Origin: Membranipora membranacea
Lineage: Eukaryota > Bryozoa > Gymnolaemata > Cheilostomatida > Membraniporidae
DNA: 64,000 bases
Direction: 5' to 3'
NCBI GenBank assembly: GCA_914767715.1
Contig: OU612072.1
Coordinates: 9,672,001 to 9,736,000, forward strand
Shown here: positions 48,322-60,305 of the stretch, piece after piece
Layout of the letters: every line of letters starts with the position of its first letter
How positions within the stretch are numbered: position 1 is the stretch's first letter
The notes under the pieces: model-generated
Seen by the model: only the letters and a program-made list of their open reading frames with translations
The model's database searches: none
What the model was told of the DNA's origin: nothing
Translations under genes and position numbers: made by a program

Positions 48322-50108
48322 TAAAAACAGAAAAGATCAGACAACTCTGGAGCTGGCACATTGCGAGTCAACTCGAAACTAATTACAGACCCTACAGAAA
48401 AGGCAGAGGCACTAAATAAACAGTTTCACTCTGTCTTCAACCCTGTCTCCCCATCAGAGCCTGTAAACACCGCTGGCTCCAATGACATGTCAAAGATACA
48501 AATCTCTGAAAATGGAGTCCTAGCTTTACTGAAGAAACTCAATCCCTACAAGGCCACAGGACCTGATGACCTCAGCCCTAGACTATTAAAGCAGTTGGCA
48601 CCAGTATTAGCAGGACCATAAACCCATCTCTTTCAGAGATCCCTGGACACCTCAACGATACCATCCGACTGGAGGAAAGCACGAGTCTGTCCAGTCTTCA
48701 AAAAAGGAGATAAATACCAGCCTTCTAACTACCGACCCATTAGCCTCACCTGTGTCGCGAGCAAACTACTTGAGCATATCATCACTAGCCAAGTAGCACA
48801 CCACCTGGAGACTACAGAGAAACTGACACCAAAACAACATGGATTTCGACCGAAACGATGTTGTGAGTTGCAGCTCGTAGAGCTTTTGGCAGATATCTCG
48901 GCACTCATGGACCAAGGGAAAGAAGTTGATGCTTGCTTCTTGGACTTCGCGAAAGCTTTCGACAAGGTTGACCATGTCAAACTTGTCCACAAGCTAAAAA
49001 ACATCGGAGTCAATAATCAAGCCACCAGATGGATTGAGGACTTCCTTTCAAAGAGAACCCAAGTCGTGGTTGTGGATGGCTTTCCTTCCACTCCCTGTAA
49101 AGTAACATCAGGAGTTCCCCAAGGCTCAGTCATTGGGCCCCTACTCTTCACCATCTTCATCAATGACCTCCCCGACTCTGTCAGGTCCAATGTCAGACTA
49201 TTTGCGGATGACACTGTCATCTATAATACTGCTGACAATCGAGATAAACTCCAAGAAGACCTCCACACACTAGAGACTTGGGAGAAAGAATTGAAAATGA
49301 AATTCAATGTTCTCAAATGCGAGCATATCAAGTTCAGCCGAAAACGAGAGCGAGGTGTGAACAATACCTTCACCCTGCACAACATTGACATGCCAAAAGC
49401 TACCGGAGTGAAATACCTAGGAATCAAGTTGGAAAACACACTGAGATGGAATGATAACAGTACGTTTATCACCAGTAAAGCATCGGGTAGACTTGGCTAT
49501 GTCAGCAGAACTATCCCCCCGTCGCTCCCGGACTTGAGATGTCGGGCCTACAAATATCTGGTACGACCCGTCATTGAGTACTCGAGCACGGTGTGGGATG
49601 GAGCTCTGACCAATACTCAGATAAACTCCATTGAAGCAGTCCAAAGAATAGCAGCCCGGATGGTGTCCAATGTCAGAAGAACTGATCACACCACCAGCAC
49701 TACAAAACTTCTGGAGGACCTGGAGTGGGACACACTCAAAGACCGGAGGGAGAGAAGAAGGCTCGGCATCTTCCGCGCTATGCACTACAACAAGGTTGCT
49801 GTTAACATCACTGACTACCTCTCTCCACATCCTACACATGCTGGACAGTCAAGTCGCAGTATTTTATCCCTCACTGCAATACCAAACTGCACCAGAACAG
49901 CTTCTTTGTGAGCACTGCTAAACTGTGGAACGCCCTACCGATCAGCAGCACCCTCCTCGAGGGACCCCCAGTGGCAGGCTAAGGTTGATGGCGATCGAGC
50001 TACCGACCCTACGTTGCAGACCCGGAATGGAGACGGACAGACGAGATGACATATTGCCACAACCTTCTCACAGATGTTGGCGATTAACCTTCAAGTACCA
50101 AGTAAGTA
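48322..50108 (+). pseudogene. LINE reverse transcriptase, 5'-truncated and broken (unit E)
   Basis: Non-LTR retrotransposon ORF2 from the fingers region onward. Motifs in order: NPYKATGPDDLSPRLLKQ, YRPISLTCVASKLLE, HGFRPKRCCELQL, FLDFAKAFDKVDH (catalytic Asp), SGVPQGSVIGPLLFTIFIND and LFADDTVIY (FADD box), then the thumb and C-terminal region. The frame is open from the first base of the insertion but has an in-frame TAA at 48619-48621. A frameshift near 49860-49890 follows, after which the C-terminal motif FFVSTAKLWNALP continues in another frame to about 49980. The 3' end has AAGT-type repeats. No clear target duplication was found. CR1/jockey-like; not active. Confidence 0.85.
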
Positions 50109-51626
50109 GGTAGGCAAGTCTATCTATGCAATGCTAAACAATGCTAATGCTATATAATGAGTTGAATGACTGAATGAGTAAAGGGCAAGGGGGATGATGA
50201 ACTGACTTGAGGCTGACTCACCTGAGAATCACTGATCTGCCAAGAGTGAGTTCATTAGTTTTACCCCTCATTGTAATCTCAAGCTGCAGGGATTCTGTGT
50301 TTTGTAGAAAAACAGGCAATATATGATACTTACATGGAAACTGACCCAAGAGCTTGTGACTGGTGAATGAATCTCTTGTCTTTCCTCAGGTTTTTTTACT
50401 GTGGCAGTGTTTGTTTGTTTGTTTGCTAGGATTTATTCCTATAAGTTTCAGTTTCACTTTGACTAAAAGCATCTGGCCAATCAGTGCAAAGATTTATAGT
50501 TTTCTACATAGTACTGTCAATATACAAGAAGAGATAACTTCTAGAACTAAAATGCTGCACTTATTTTCGAAAAAGTAGAAGGACCTGTTTTCACAAATAG
50601 AACTACTCCTGTTGATATTGTGGGAAGGGATAGCGATAAAGATAAATATTATCATGTATGCTTGCAGAGTCGAGTTAGTCTTCCCGTTGGTTTGTAATTT
50701 TATGATATGCTGAGACTACAGAGTCGCACATGTCGTCCACGTCTACCTATACAGTCGGTGGGAGTTCGAAAAAATGCAGAGTTCCCATGCTTGTTGAGTT
50801 AGCCATTCAATAACCCCATGTGAGCCAACACTCCCGATAGTTCTACCTTTCCATTCTCCTTTCCAATTTGAGTTGCAACACCAATTTATCTCATAACCAG
50901 TGTTGTATGTATGGGTGTACAGTGTTCATGTTCGACCTTGCTGGCGTCTCTATAATCATCAAATTACCAACACAGCAGAAGACTGACTGTGAAAGCAAGT
51001 GCATTCATGGTACTGCATGTTTTTAGGATCAACCGAGATTGCCAACTTCCTTACAAAATTTCCATGCATGATCACATCAGGGTAAAAAATTCAATACAAC
51101 AAAAGACTTATCCTAAATAATTGGAAGCCGATTAAAATTGTATCTCTTAGATTAGCCTCAAAATTTTTGCAGTTTTGGAAGGATGGAAGTTTCATAACTA
51201 GCACAGAAAATATTAACACATCGTCGCTGCATGTATTGATATTGATCGACTCCTAACTATAATGTTATGAAAAAATAGATAAAAGTTATGAAAACTTATA
51301 TTAAAATTTATATACAAGTTGCAAAACTTTGGCTTGGGCTATGAGAAGACAACTATTATTATAGCAACATGGTAAATTTGCCGCTCTCGCTCTATCTAGA
51401 TGACCCATTAACAAATTTAGTCAGAATAGTAAATTAATTAACTGTGTCCTTTGAGGCCATCATAAATAATAAATACATCCAGTAAAGTACAGAAGACATC
51501 TCTTTGTCACAGTTTTACAGCTCCATCATAACTTTAGTTTGGACTTTAGGAGCCGTGGTGTTCTAAAGATGATCTGTATGTTTTCAAGCGAGTCCCCTAC
51601 AACAGCGTTTCCGATCTCTCCTCTTA
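50109..51626. other. Spacer between E and F, with (GTTT)n and a large deletion
   Basis: It continues the normal spacer to about 51060, including a GTTT microsatellite at about 50408-50424. Then TTACAAAATTTC joins CATGCATGATCACATC, skipping about 3.3 kb that units A, C and D contain. The 74 bp mini-element site (near 50470) is empty. From 51063 it is the 3' flank of gene F. Confidence 0.65.
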
Positions 51627-54600
51627 TCAGGTTAGCTGGTAATACTCTATAATGTGCGAGTTGTAATCAGCCACAATTAGAGTGTCACCATATATGTCCA
51701 TATCGTATATTGATGCTGCTTTCAATCTTTCTTCACCTGTTAGCTCACCTATATACTCTCCTGTTAACAAAAAATAAAACTTGTACAATCTGAAGTCATT
51801 GCACAGTGTATGCATGTCAACTAAACTGTGACATGGGTTTTATTATTATTATTATCATGTTTTTATTGAGGTTTTCATATGTATAAGTAAGTTATAAACA
51901 AAGGAAAATTTTGCCGCTAAGTCGTGCCAAACCTCGCACGAGCCGCACCGTGCGCCGCGAGCGGGCACGGATTTTCCTCCGTGCCCTCCGGTTACGACGA
52001 AGAGACCTCGCAAAGAAGTTTTATGGACAATCATGTATTTAAATTTTAGTGAATGGAAGTCAACTGTTGTTTAGGTTACAATTTTATAGTATGAGAGGGC
52101 CTAGATGAAAACCAATGTGGATGTGATTGGTGATTGTTTGAATTTCAATAATCATGCCATACACAACATAATAATTTCATGTAATTTATCATAATTTAAT
52201 TTACACTTGAATGTAGCTGATCAACCAATTTAAACTACAGGATGCGTTTTAAGTAGGATATATAGCCAGTAAAACCATATCATATTATCTCAAAGTCTCA
52301 TGTGTGATGAATATTTAGGCATTAATGTATCACCTGTGTCTAGATCCAGTATGTATATCCTTGTGTTACAGGTTTCATTAGTGACCAGTACATATCTGTT
52401 CTTATAGCAGACAACTCCCTGTGGACCCCATACACGATCAAATGTCCACATCACCTCACCACTGTCTATATTTATCCTAAATACTGTATCAGTATCAGTA
52501 ACTGTCACAACTAAAGAGTTATCCCCTACTGTAGCCATAGCTATGAAGTAACCAGTACATAAGTCACATGGTATGTTTTTGATGAGGTTGCCAGTAAAGG
52601 AATATAAACCTAGCTGTTTTTTTTTCGGGTCAGGAATGATAATTTTGCTGTCAATTATCCTGTGTTTGTTAACAGCGATGGATTGAATAGGGCATGTCCA
52701 ATTCCTAAAGAGTTGATTTGTTCCACCATGGTACTGAATTTTGAGCTTCTGGCCATCCTTGCCCACAAGGACACTCAGTTTATCATTGTCCACAGTGATG
52801 CTACTTCCATACCAAGCAACTTCAAGAAACCCTTTCTGAACTTGACCGTCTTCACTGATTCTGTCTACTGATCCCTCACACCCTACATAAGTGTACTGTC
52901 CGTGGTGACACACTGATTCTGGGTGACTGCTGACCTTACATACTCGCAGTAGAGTCATGGCTTTGGGAGGTGTTGGCTGGTGTGGGATTGGCTGGTGAGG
53001 GGCTAAGTTAGGTTTTCCGGTTGGTTCCAGAGGTGACAGTAGTAGATCATCACTTGCTTTGATATCAAGAGCAGCTTCTGACTCTGTGTCTGCAAAATGA
53101 GTGAAAGAAAATACTTAATCAAAAGTATTATATGCACCTGGCTCATAATCATGCTGAAACGATCAAAGTTGGCCGTTCGATAAAATCGTCTCATAAATGT
53201 GCTAAATTAGTGAAAGTGAAATATAAAAGTAGTGAAGTCCTCGCAGATGGAAAATTAAAGGCTAGCTAACATTCACTTGTCTGCTACCTTTAAGAAGATG
53301 CCTATCACAGCAAAAGTTTAATGCTAGCCAACATTACGTCACCTCAAAACTCGCTTTACTCAACTCTAGCTTACATTAACTCCTATCGGGTATACATGTT
53401 AATGTAAATGGCACACAACTGACTAAATCTCACCCCTAATTACAAGCTTGACATGATTTTCTGAAGGTTTATATTCTGGTATTTCTATATTCATCAGTTC
53501 AGTGGTCAGTTTATCCGTCTCCTCTATACCTCTCACTATATCCACCTGAAACAAATAGATATAAAACCACTTTGGGCACAAACAGTCAAAGATTCCTGGG
53601 AATTTACCATACTTATGAGAAGGAAAATTGTGAAATACATTGGTTATATTATTGTTTAGATGCAGGATTCAAGGGCATAGGCTATATTTCATCAAAAGCG
53701 CATCTTCAGTATGTTTGGGATATTCAAGGCTTAATTGGCTTTAAAAGTCCAACCCGCATGACATTTGACGTCATTTGAAACAAGTCAAGACATCATGAGA
53801 GCGCAAAATCTGCATTTAACATTTTGCTAAGACAAAACAGGTTAGGAGTTTGTTGATTCTACAAGTGATTCAGTCTAGCTATCTCTGAATTCAAAGTGAA
53901 TTAACAAAATACTAGGGGTTACCTCACCTGGTGATGATAATAGCTTCTAGAGTCAATCCTCTTCACTCCTCTGCTGATCTTATCCAGTTTGCTGCCGACA
54001 TTGTCATCCAGAAAACTTGTCACTTCTGTCTTAGACTGAGATCTGCAACTGATCAGCTTGTTCTCCAACTCATCATACTTTCGCTGGAGTTGTTTCATCT
54101 GATGAAAGGTGAGAAGTTTGTGTAAGGATGACACCCCTAACAGGGCATTTTGGATGAGAAAACGTTGCTTCGCTGATTCAAAAATGTGGAGTGAACTTTA
54201 GAGTTTTATAATGATTATCTGGGTAATTTAAGTGGACAAAAACCAAATGTCTGGCAAAATTAGACAACAGATATATCAAAGTCAGAACAAAGTCTCGTCG
54301 CATACAATGAATTGAGACCCTGATAAAAATGTGATCTGCTCCAGTGATAGCATATATTAAAAAGCGCAAATACATGGTCTCATTTGTTTAGCACCCCCTA
54401 TAATAAGGGGCAACTCCTGACATAACTCTATTGATCATCTGGACAATAACATAAGTGAAGGAAAATTAAATCTTCAGCAAAATCAGGGAGCAGAGGTTTC
54501 AAACTCAGAGCCAATTTTCAGCGCAGTCAATGACTTGAGACCCTAAGAAGATCGATGCTTGCATGTCAGACCTTACTGTAAGAGAAATAGTTTATGCTCC

Positions 54601-56471
54601 TGAATTCATTCAATGACTTACATTACTTAAAATATACATCGATTTCAGTGTGTGGAGTTGTCCAATTCATCATTTAAAAGCAATATTGGAAAACAAAGTG
54701 CATCAATCATTGAGGGAGATGGCAATACACTAAAACCTTTAAACCAGCAGCCAGAAACACAACATGGCTGCGATTGGTAATCGATATTGTGTTTTGCTGA
54801 GTTTGGTCCCACCTGGTTATCTCTGGCGTCATGTAATATGGTAATCATCTCCTCAGTATCATTTTCCCAGTCTGATAAGATTCTAGTTAACTGTTTGACT
54901 ATTCCGAGTAGACACTCTTCTTTATCGAATATCCACAGCTTCATATCGTTGATAAGCTTTACAAAGTCATCATTCAATATTTGTAAATCCAGTAGATGAT
55001 GCGGCAGATCTGTTAATAAAAATCATGATGTCAAAGGAGCTACAGATTGGACAAACTTCAGCACTCACAGTCATTGCTATAAAAAGATGAAACTAAATTG
55101 GGGATATAACCATCTAAGATCTAGGGACCTAGGTAAAACACCTTAAAATTCTAAAGAATTGATTGAATATAATTTGACTAAATTTCTCAAGACAAGTCCT
55201 CAAACTTACTATCGGTGCAGAGCTGATGTCCCATCATACATTTTGAACAGAAAACTTCATTACATTTCTTACAAGCTAAGGAATAGACTCTGTCGGTGTG
55301 CTTCTCACAGTTTCTTATCTCTACCTTTCTATACTCCTTCTTATACTCATCCATTGTTATTCTCTTATGATCATCCAGAGCAAAGTTGTGACCCTGTAAT
55401 AATAATTGTGAAGCCCTCCCTATCACACTCTCATATTTGTGTTGGGTGCGATCAAGGAGTCAACTCTTTGGGGTGAGGGTCTAGCCTTGTCATCCGGCCA
55501 CGGATTTTGGTTTACCCAAAACTGAAAAGAAAAAAACCGTGGCCACATGACAGTAGCAATGCATATATGTATTGAGAAAAAAAAATTCTGCCAGATAAAT
55601 GAAATTCCATTTCATCAGTCGGGTGCTAAAATCTGATCCGACACAGCTCATCAGATCCATAATTTCAATATTTGCAAGAAATTCCAGAGCAGATTAAACA
55701 TGAAGCTTACATCCATGTGGGGCTTACAGAACTTCTTCTGGCAGATTACACAGTAAATCTGAGCCAGTCTTCTCCTATCATCCTTTCGCATACAAACATC
55801 ACAGCATAGAAACTTGTCTAGTGGAGCACCTGCAGATGGGATGTCATCTATACCTTCATCAAACACAGTTCTACAACCAAACACAGCAGCGATGAGGTGA
55901 TATGAGAGATTTCAGGTTTTGATTTACATGACTCCCAAACTTAAAGTGACTATAGCCAGCCTATTGAATGAATGGTGTTGTCGAGGTAATATGTCCATAC
56001 AGGTCACCTTTTGAAAAGATTGCTCAAAACAGTGTCTAGATGCCCATATTTATTTTTCAGAATCCCAAAACCAGCCGAGCCAGACGGAAAAAAAGCAACC
56101 AGAAGTACTAGCTTCATTAGGTAACTCAAGCATTCAATGTAGGGTTATTACATCAAGTGGGGTCCGAGATAGTACAATACTGTCAAAAGAAGATTTCAGT
56201 CTATCAAAATAAGAACATAGACACAATGAATTACCATAATCTGAAATCGTATGAGCAATAATATGTTACCAAACCTGCAGAGCGGACACTTGATGATCTT
56301 AGTAAGTTCAGAGTCTTTTGTCAGACACGTAACACAGTAGATATGGTCTGGATGACAGGTTAACCTCTTCAGATCATCGTTTTCGAAGCAAAGACCGCAC
56401 TCCAAGAACTTTGGTTCCATTGAAAACTGTTCATCAGCAGTCGGTAGGGTCGATGGAGCTTTTTCTGCCAT
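51627..56471 (-). CDS. TRIM-like RING/B-box/coiled-coil/beta-propeller protein, gene F
   Basis: Paralog of 636 residues. Coding exons (minus): 56275-56471, 55711-55870, 55210-55393, 54813-55009, 53928-54098, 53434-53545, 52334-53089, 51627-51760. All Zn ligands are kept. Exon 7 is 15 nt longer than in C because the Pro/His-rich linker before the propeller has a duplicated HQP. Propeller-specific residues are VS[SH]PES, V[AW]YGSS, [SIAVN]KHRI, TV[TD]TDT, RV[WG]PQG and VT[NET]CNT. The end of exon 7 (ILDLDTG), all of intron 7 and the start of exon 8 (EERLKAAS) are unlike the other copies. This suggests a conversion tract from a relative outside the window. Confidence 0.87.
51837..52020 (-). mobile_element. 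GC-rich retroelement-like 3' fragment in intron 7 of gene F
   Basis: Within an AT-rich intron lies a GC-rich patch. Read on the minus strand it is open and very Arg-rich (RRNRRARRKIRARSRR), closes at a stop, and is followed by AATAAA and an (ATA)n run at about 51838-51856. This looks like the end of a LINE or other retroposon. The family is not recognised. Confidence 0.35.
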
Positions 56472-57713
56472 CGCTATGTCTGCTTTTTGTACGCTACAAA
56501 TAGAACGGAAATATCATATGTAAATCTAAAACAACAAACACAACAAAATAAAACCAGTGTCACTGCCTAATAGTGTTCAGTAAATGTTTAAGAATGGGTT
56601 TGCATAGTCATAAAAGTAGGCCCGAGGGTTCGCACAGTGTAAGGCCAGTAAAATCCACACCCTTTGTAACAGTGCTAAAATAATATCTCACATCTTCTCT
56701 AATGCTACTGTACGGTTGGTGGTTGCAGGGAGAATGGTGGTTGCAAGAATAAGTCCAACCACACCGGGAAAAGGCTTTCAGCCAGCCTTCAACAGATCCT
56801 ATTCGATAGAGTCTGTGATTGAGCCGATTTTTTTTTTCTTCCACACTAAAATAAGTGTTGTGAAATGACTGATGCCGATGGTGTATTTTTTGCAGAACAA
56901 CTGGAGGGTGAATTGGTTGCTGTAGTGGCAGTATTTTACAACTGTCTCAAACCAATTGGGAGAGGATCATCCTTGATGTTTATGATTTATGTATCTATTC
57001 TCCTCGTACATGATGCATGTCAAATGTGGGCGTCATATTCTGCTGATGCATCTGGCTAACAAAATGGTCACATCTGGATGTGGTCAGTGAAACGCACTAA
57101 GCGCGTGGCTGTGATTCAGGAATCAACTGCTTGGATTCTATAAATATGATCACTCAGGACTGAAATTCAAGACTGATCCAACTGGTAGCTGGGACTGTGT
57201 GTGTACTGATGTTGTAGTGTAGATCCAGTCTGCCTTCCAACTAGTCTAGGCTAATGAGCAGTGAAAACAAGCAAGATACCAACACTCTGTGTTAGCATTG
57301 ACTATGAACTTTAAGGGATTACTCTCAGCATTGGTTGGATATCACTGGATTGAATTGGTTTGGTACTAGAACTAGGTTAATTATACTGTAACATGGTAGG
57401 CAAGTCTATCTATGCAATGCTATGCAATGCTATGTAATGAGTTGAATGACTGAATGAGTAAAGGGGGATGATGATGAACTGACTTGAGGCTGACTTGAGA
57501 ATCATCTGGCCTCTGCCAAGAGTGAGTTCATTAGTTTTACCCCTCATTCATTGTAATCTCAAGCTGCAGGGATTCTGTGTTTTGTAAACAGGCAATATAT
57601 GATACTTACATTGAAACTGACCCAAGAGCTTGTGACTGGTGAATGAATCTCTTGTCTTTCTTCAGGTTTTTTTACTGTGGCAGTGCAGTGTGAGCAATGA
57701 ACTAAGGGAGTAT
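56472..57713 (-). promoter_or_regulatory. 5' flank of gene F
   Basis: Close to the 5' flanks of C and D, with uORF, acceptor and plus-strand frame at 56865-57059. Empty sites for the 3 kb element and the MITE of units A and B. Confidence 0.4.
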
Positions 57714-60169
57714 TGGTGTGAGTCACTGAACTGTATGACCACGTGACAGTCACCTGACTAAAACCATTACAACAAGATGCATTCTTCCGGATATAATGCA
57801 GTCTCTATAATAATAATAATAATAATAATAATAATTCTGATAAAAATAACTTTTCATGATAGATATCATGAATAGTAAAGCCTCTATTTGCAGGCATGCT
57901 AAAATTTCACAAGTTTTATTTAATTGTTATGTGATAAAAGGGAAAGAAATTATTTTCTTTGAGGTTATTTCAGTGATGATGGATGCATATATTGAGATGT
58001 TATTGACAATAAAACCTTCCTATGGAGCATGATGACATACGCTTATATAATTTATTATATTTGTCCAATCCCCTATGCGAGGATTGAGCTGTTCTCTTGG
58101 GTTGTTGTTAATGTGGCAGTCGAAGAGAAAATGCTCTGATGTTTTGTCTTCTTGCCAGCAAAGGCATAGGGGTGTATGGGTTAGCTTTAAAAGGAACATA
58201 TGTGCTTGGAGTCTACTATGGCCTGAGAGAAGAGCACATAGAGATCCGAAGAGTTTTTATTTTGATCGAGTGGCAGGGGATTTTTAAAAATGAGGTTTGG
58301 TTCACAATCAGAGGTAAATAATACTCCATAATCATGTGTTTTAAAAAATCTTTCCCATGAGGAAAGCCAAAGTTGTTTTACATGTTTATTTATCAGAGTT
58401 TTGGAAAAGTCCTTCGCATTGACATCCTCGTGCTTGAGAGAACGGGTGCCTAGTAACCGGCACACATCGGCAAGAAAATTTTAAAAAAGTGTGCTGTTTG
58501 TGTGATGCCAAGGTATCTGATTTATGGTGAACATCCTTTTGAAAAGGTTTAAACGTGCTTTGATATGATCGAGTCTATTTGGTAGTATTTGAGTGGCAAC
58601 ATGTAAAAATTCTTCTGGTGGTTTATGGGGAGTACCTGTGATTCCTTTTAGAAAATTGTATGTGTTTAATTGATTGTCAGAGTCCCATAGATGAGAGCAA
58701 TAGAATCCTGAGGGTTTGATGACAGAGTTGTATATTGTTCTTAGGGTTTTGGGTGTTAAAGAGTTTATAAAAGGCAGCAACATATTCCATTTTCGTTGCA
58801 TTGAGTATTGTGCATGGGCTTTGTGTGTAGAAAATTTAAGTTTATTGTCAATAGTACTACCTAAGACTTTAGTTTCGGTGCATGGGGAAATGATATTGTC
58901 TGAGATTTTAGTAGGAGTTTCATTGCCCTCAGGATTGAAAAAAATAAGAGATGTTTTAGAACAGTTTAGTTTCAGTCGCCATTTCAATAACCATTGATGA
59001 ATTTTAGTAATTGTGTCATTTATATTTGCGCAGAGAGTTTGACTGTTGTGGGCATTAAATAGCATAGTTGCATCGTCTGCATACTGCAGTGGCATTTGAT
59101 TTGGTTCCGGGGATACCATGTCACGAATAAAAATAGAAAAGAAAATTGGTGACAAGACTGATCCTTGTGGTAGGCTGATGACATGTGGTTTTCCCTCGGA
59201 GCAGTAGTCATTAATTTGCAACTTTACAGTTCTGTTGCATAGAAAACTTCTAAACACCTTAACAAGTTGAATTGGAATACCAACCTCCACCAATCTATAC
59301 AACATTCCTTCAAGCCAGATGGAATCAAAAGCCTTTTGAAAATCGAGAAACAGAGCAGCCACTTTTTGTTTACTCTTTCTGTTATGTTCAACGAATGATA
59401 TTAATTGGAATAGATATGTGTCAGTTGAGTAGTTTTTACGAAATCCGTGTTGGAAAGGGGGAAGTAGGTTATTAGTTTCAATATGATTTTTAATTCTAGT
59501 TTCTAATATTCTTTCAAGGAGTTTACCAATATAAGATGTTAGAGTAATTGGTCTGTATGCTCCTAAAGTTGTTGTATCTTTGCCTGGTTTTGGTAGGAAT
59601 GTTACTGTGCCAGTTTTCCATGGCCAGTCTCCAGTTTTCATCACCAAGTTAAAAAGGTGCAGCAAGAGAATGCGAAAAAATGGTTTTGAACTTTTTATTA
59701 ATTTGGGATGAAATCCATCCGGATCAGCATTGGATTTATTTTGGTCGGTTGATTTAATTGCACAGTCTAATTCGTCTTTTGTTATTTTTGAGGAAAGTTC
59801 AATGGAAAAAACAGATGACACCTGTGAAGGCTTATCGATAAAGTCTCTAATAAAATATTCATTGACTTATGGATTTGTTTCATAGTGTTTTATTGTTTTA
59901 TATTATCAAGACAGGCATAAATAAAAGTTGTTATGTTCAAAATAACAAACAAATAAAAGAAAAAGACACTAGTTTATACAAATTGTTGCTCACAGAAAAT
60001 TGATTTTTTTAATAATCAAACATTGGGCAAACTCCAAAAAGCTACTAGGGACTGAGCTCGATGTCAAATGAAAATTGTGAGAATGTCTATTGGAAAATAC
60101 AGCTCCCTGATTGGAGAATGGTGAGTTGAAAATGCTATTCTAAGAATAGTACAATTCAATGGTGTGAGT
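57714..60169. mobile_element. 2.4 kb insertion with 10 bp target duplication, containing a LINE (unit F)
   Basis: TGGTGTGAGT occurs at 57714-57723 and 60160-60169; in C and D this site is single (TATTGGTGTGAGTGTTTGC). The insert 57724-60159 has a broken LINE on the minus strand (about 58060-59870) with an (ATA)n run at 57807-57835 beyond its 3' end. Extra sequence lies outside it on both sides (83 bp and about 280 bp). The outer tips are weakly inverted (CTGAACTGTA and TTGAATTGTA), so the LINE may sit inside an older small element, or all may be one LINE insertion. Confidence 0.7.
58063..59875 (-). pseudogene. LINE reverse transcriptase with nonsense and frameshift lesions (unit F)
   Basis: The main open part (58481-59821) holds the non-LTR RT domain: YRPITLTSYIGKLLERIL, HGFRKNYSTDTYLFQL, FLDFQKAFDSIW (motif A), LPQGSVLSPIFFSIF (motif B) and QYADDATML (YADD, motif C), then the thumb. 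A TAA at 58481-58483 interrupts the frame, which continues to about 58190. A second shift separates it from the C-terminal zinc motif (PLCLCWQED, EHFLFDCH; a Cys/His cluster typical of LINE ORF2 ends). No endonuclease domain is present, so it is 5'-truncated. Upstream of 59821 the frame stays open for a few codons. Jockey/CR1-group; inactive. Confidence 0.85.
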
Positions 60170-60222
60170 GTTTGCTAGTATTTATTCCTAAAAGTTTCAG
60201 TTTCACTTTGACTAAAAGCATC

Positions 60223-60296
60223 CACTCTGCGCGTGTGCGAACTGTTGAGGCATAAGTTCGTAGACTATGTCACAAGGCTATCCTGCAGGCAGAGTG
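60223..60296. mobile_element. 74 bp mini-element (unit F)
   Basis: Third copy at the same site as in C and D, with intact AAAAGCATC on both sides (60214-60222, 60297-60305). One internal base differs (CATAAG for CATACG). Confidence 0.75.
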
Positions 60297-60305
60297 AAAA
60301 GCATC

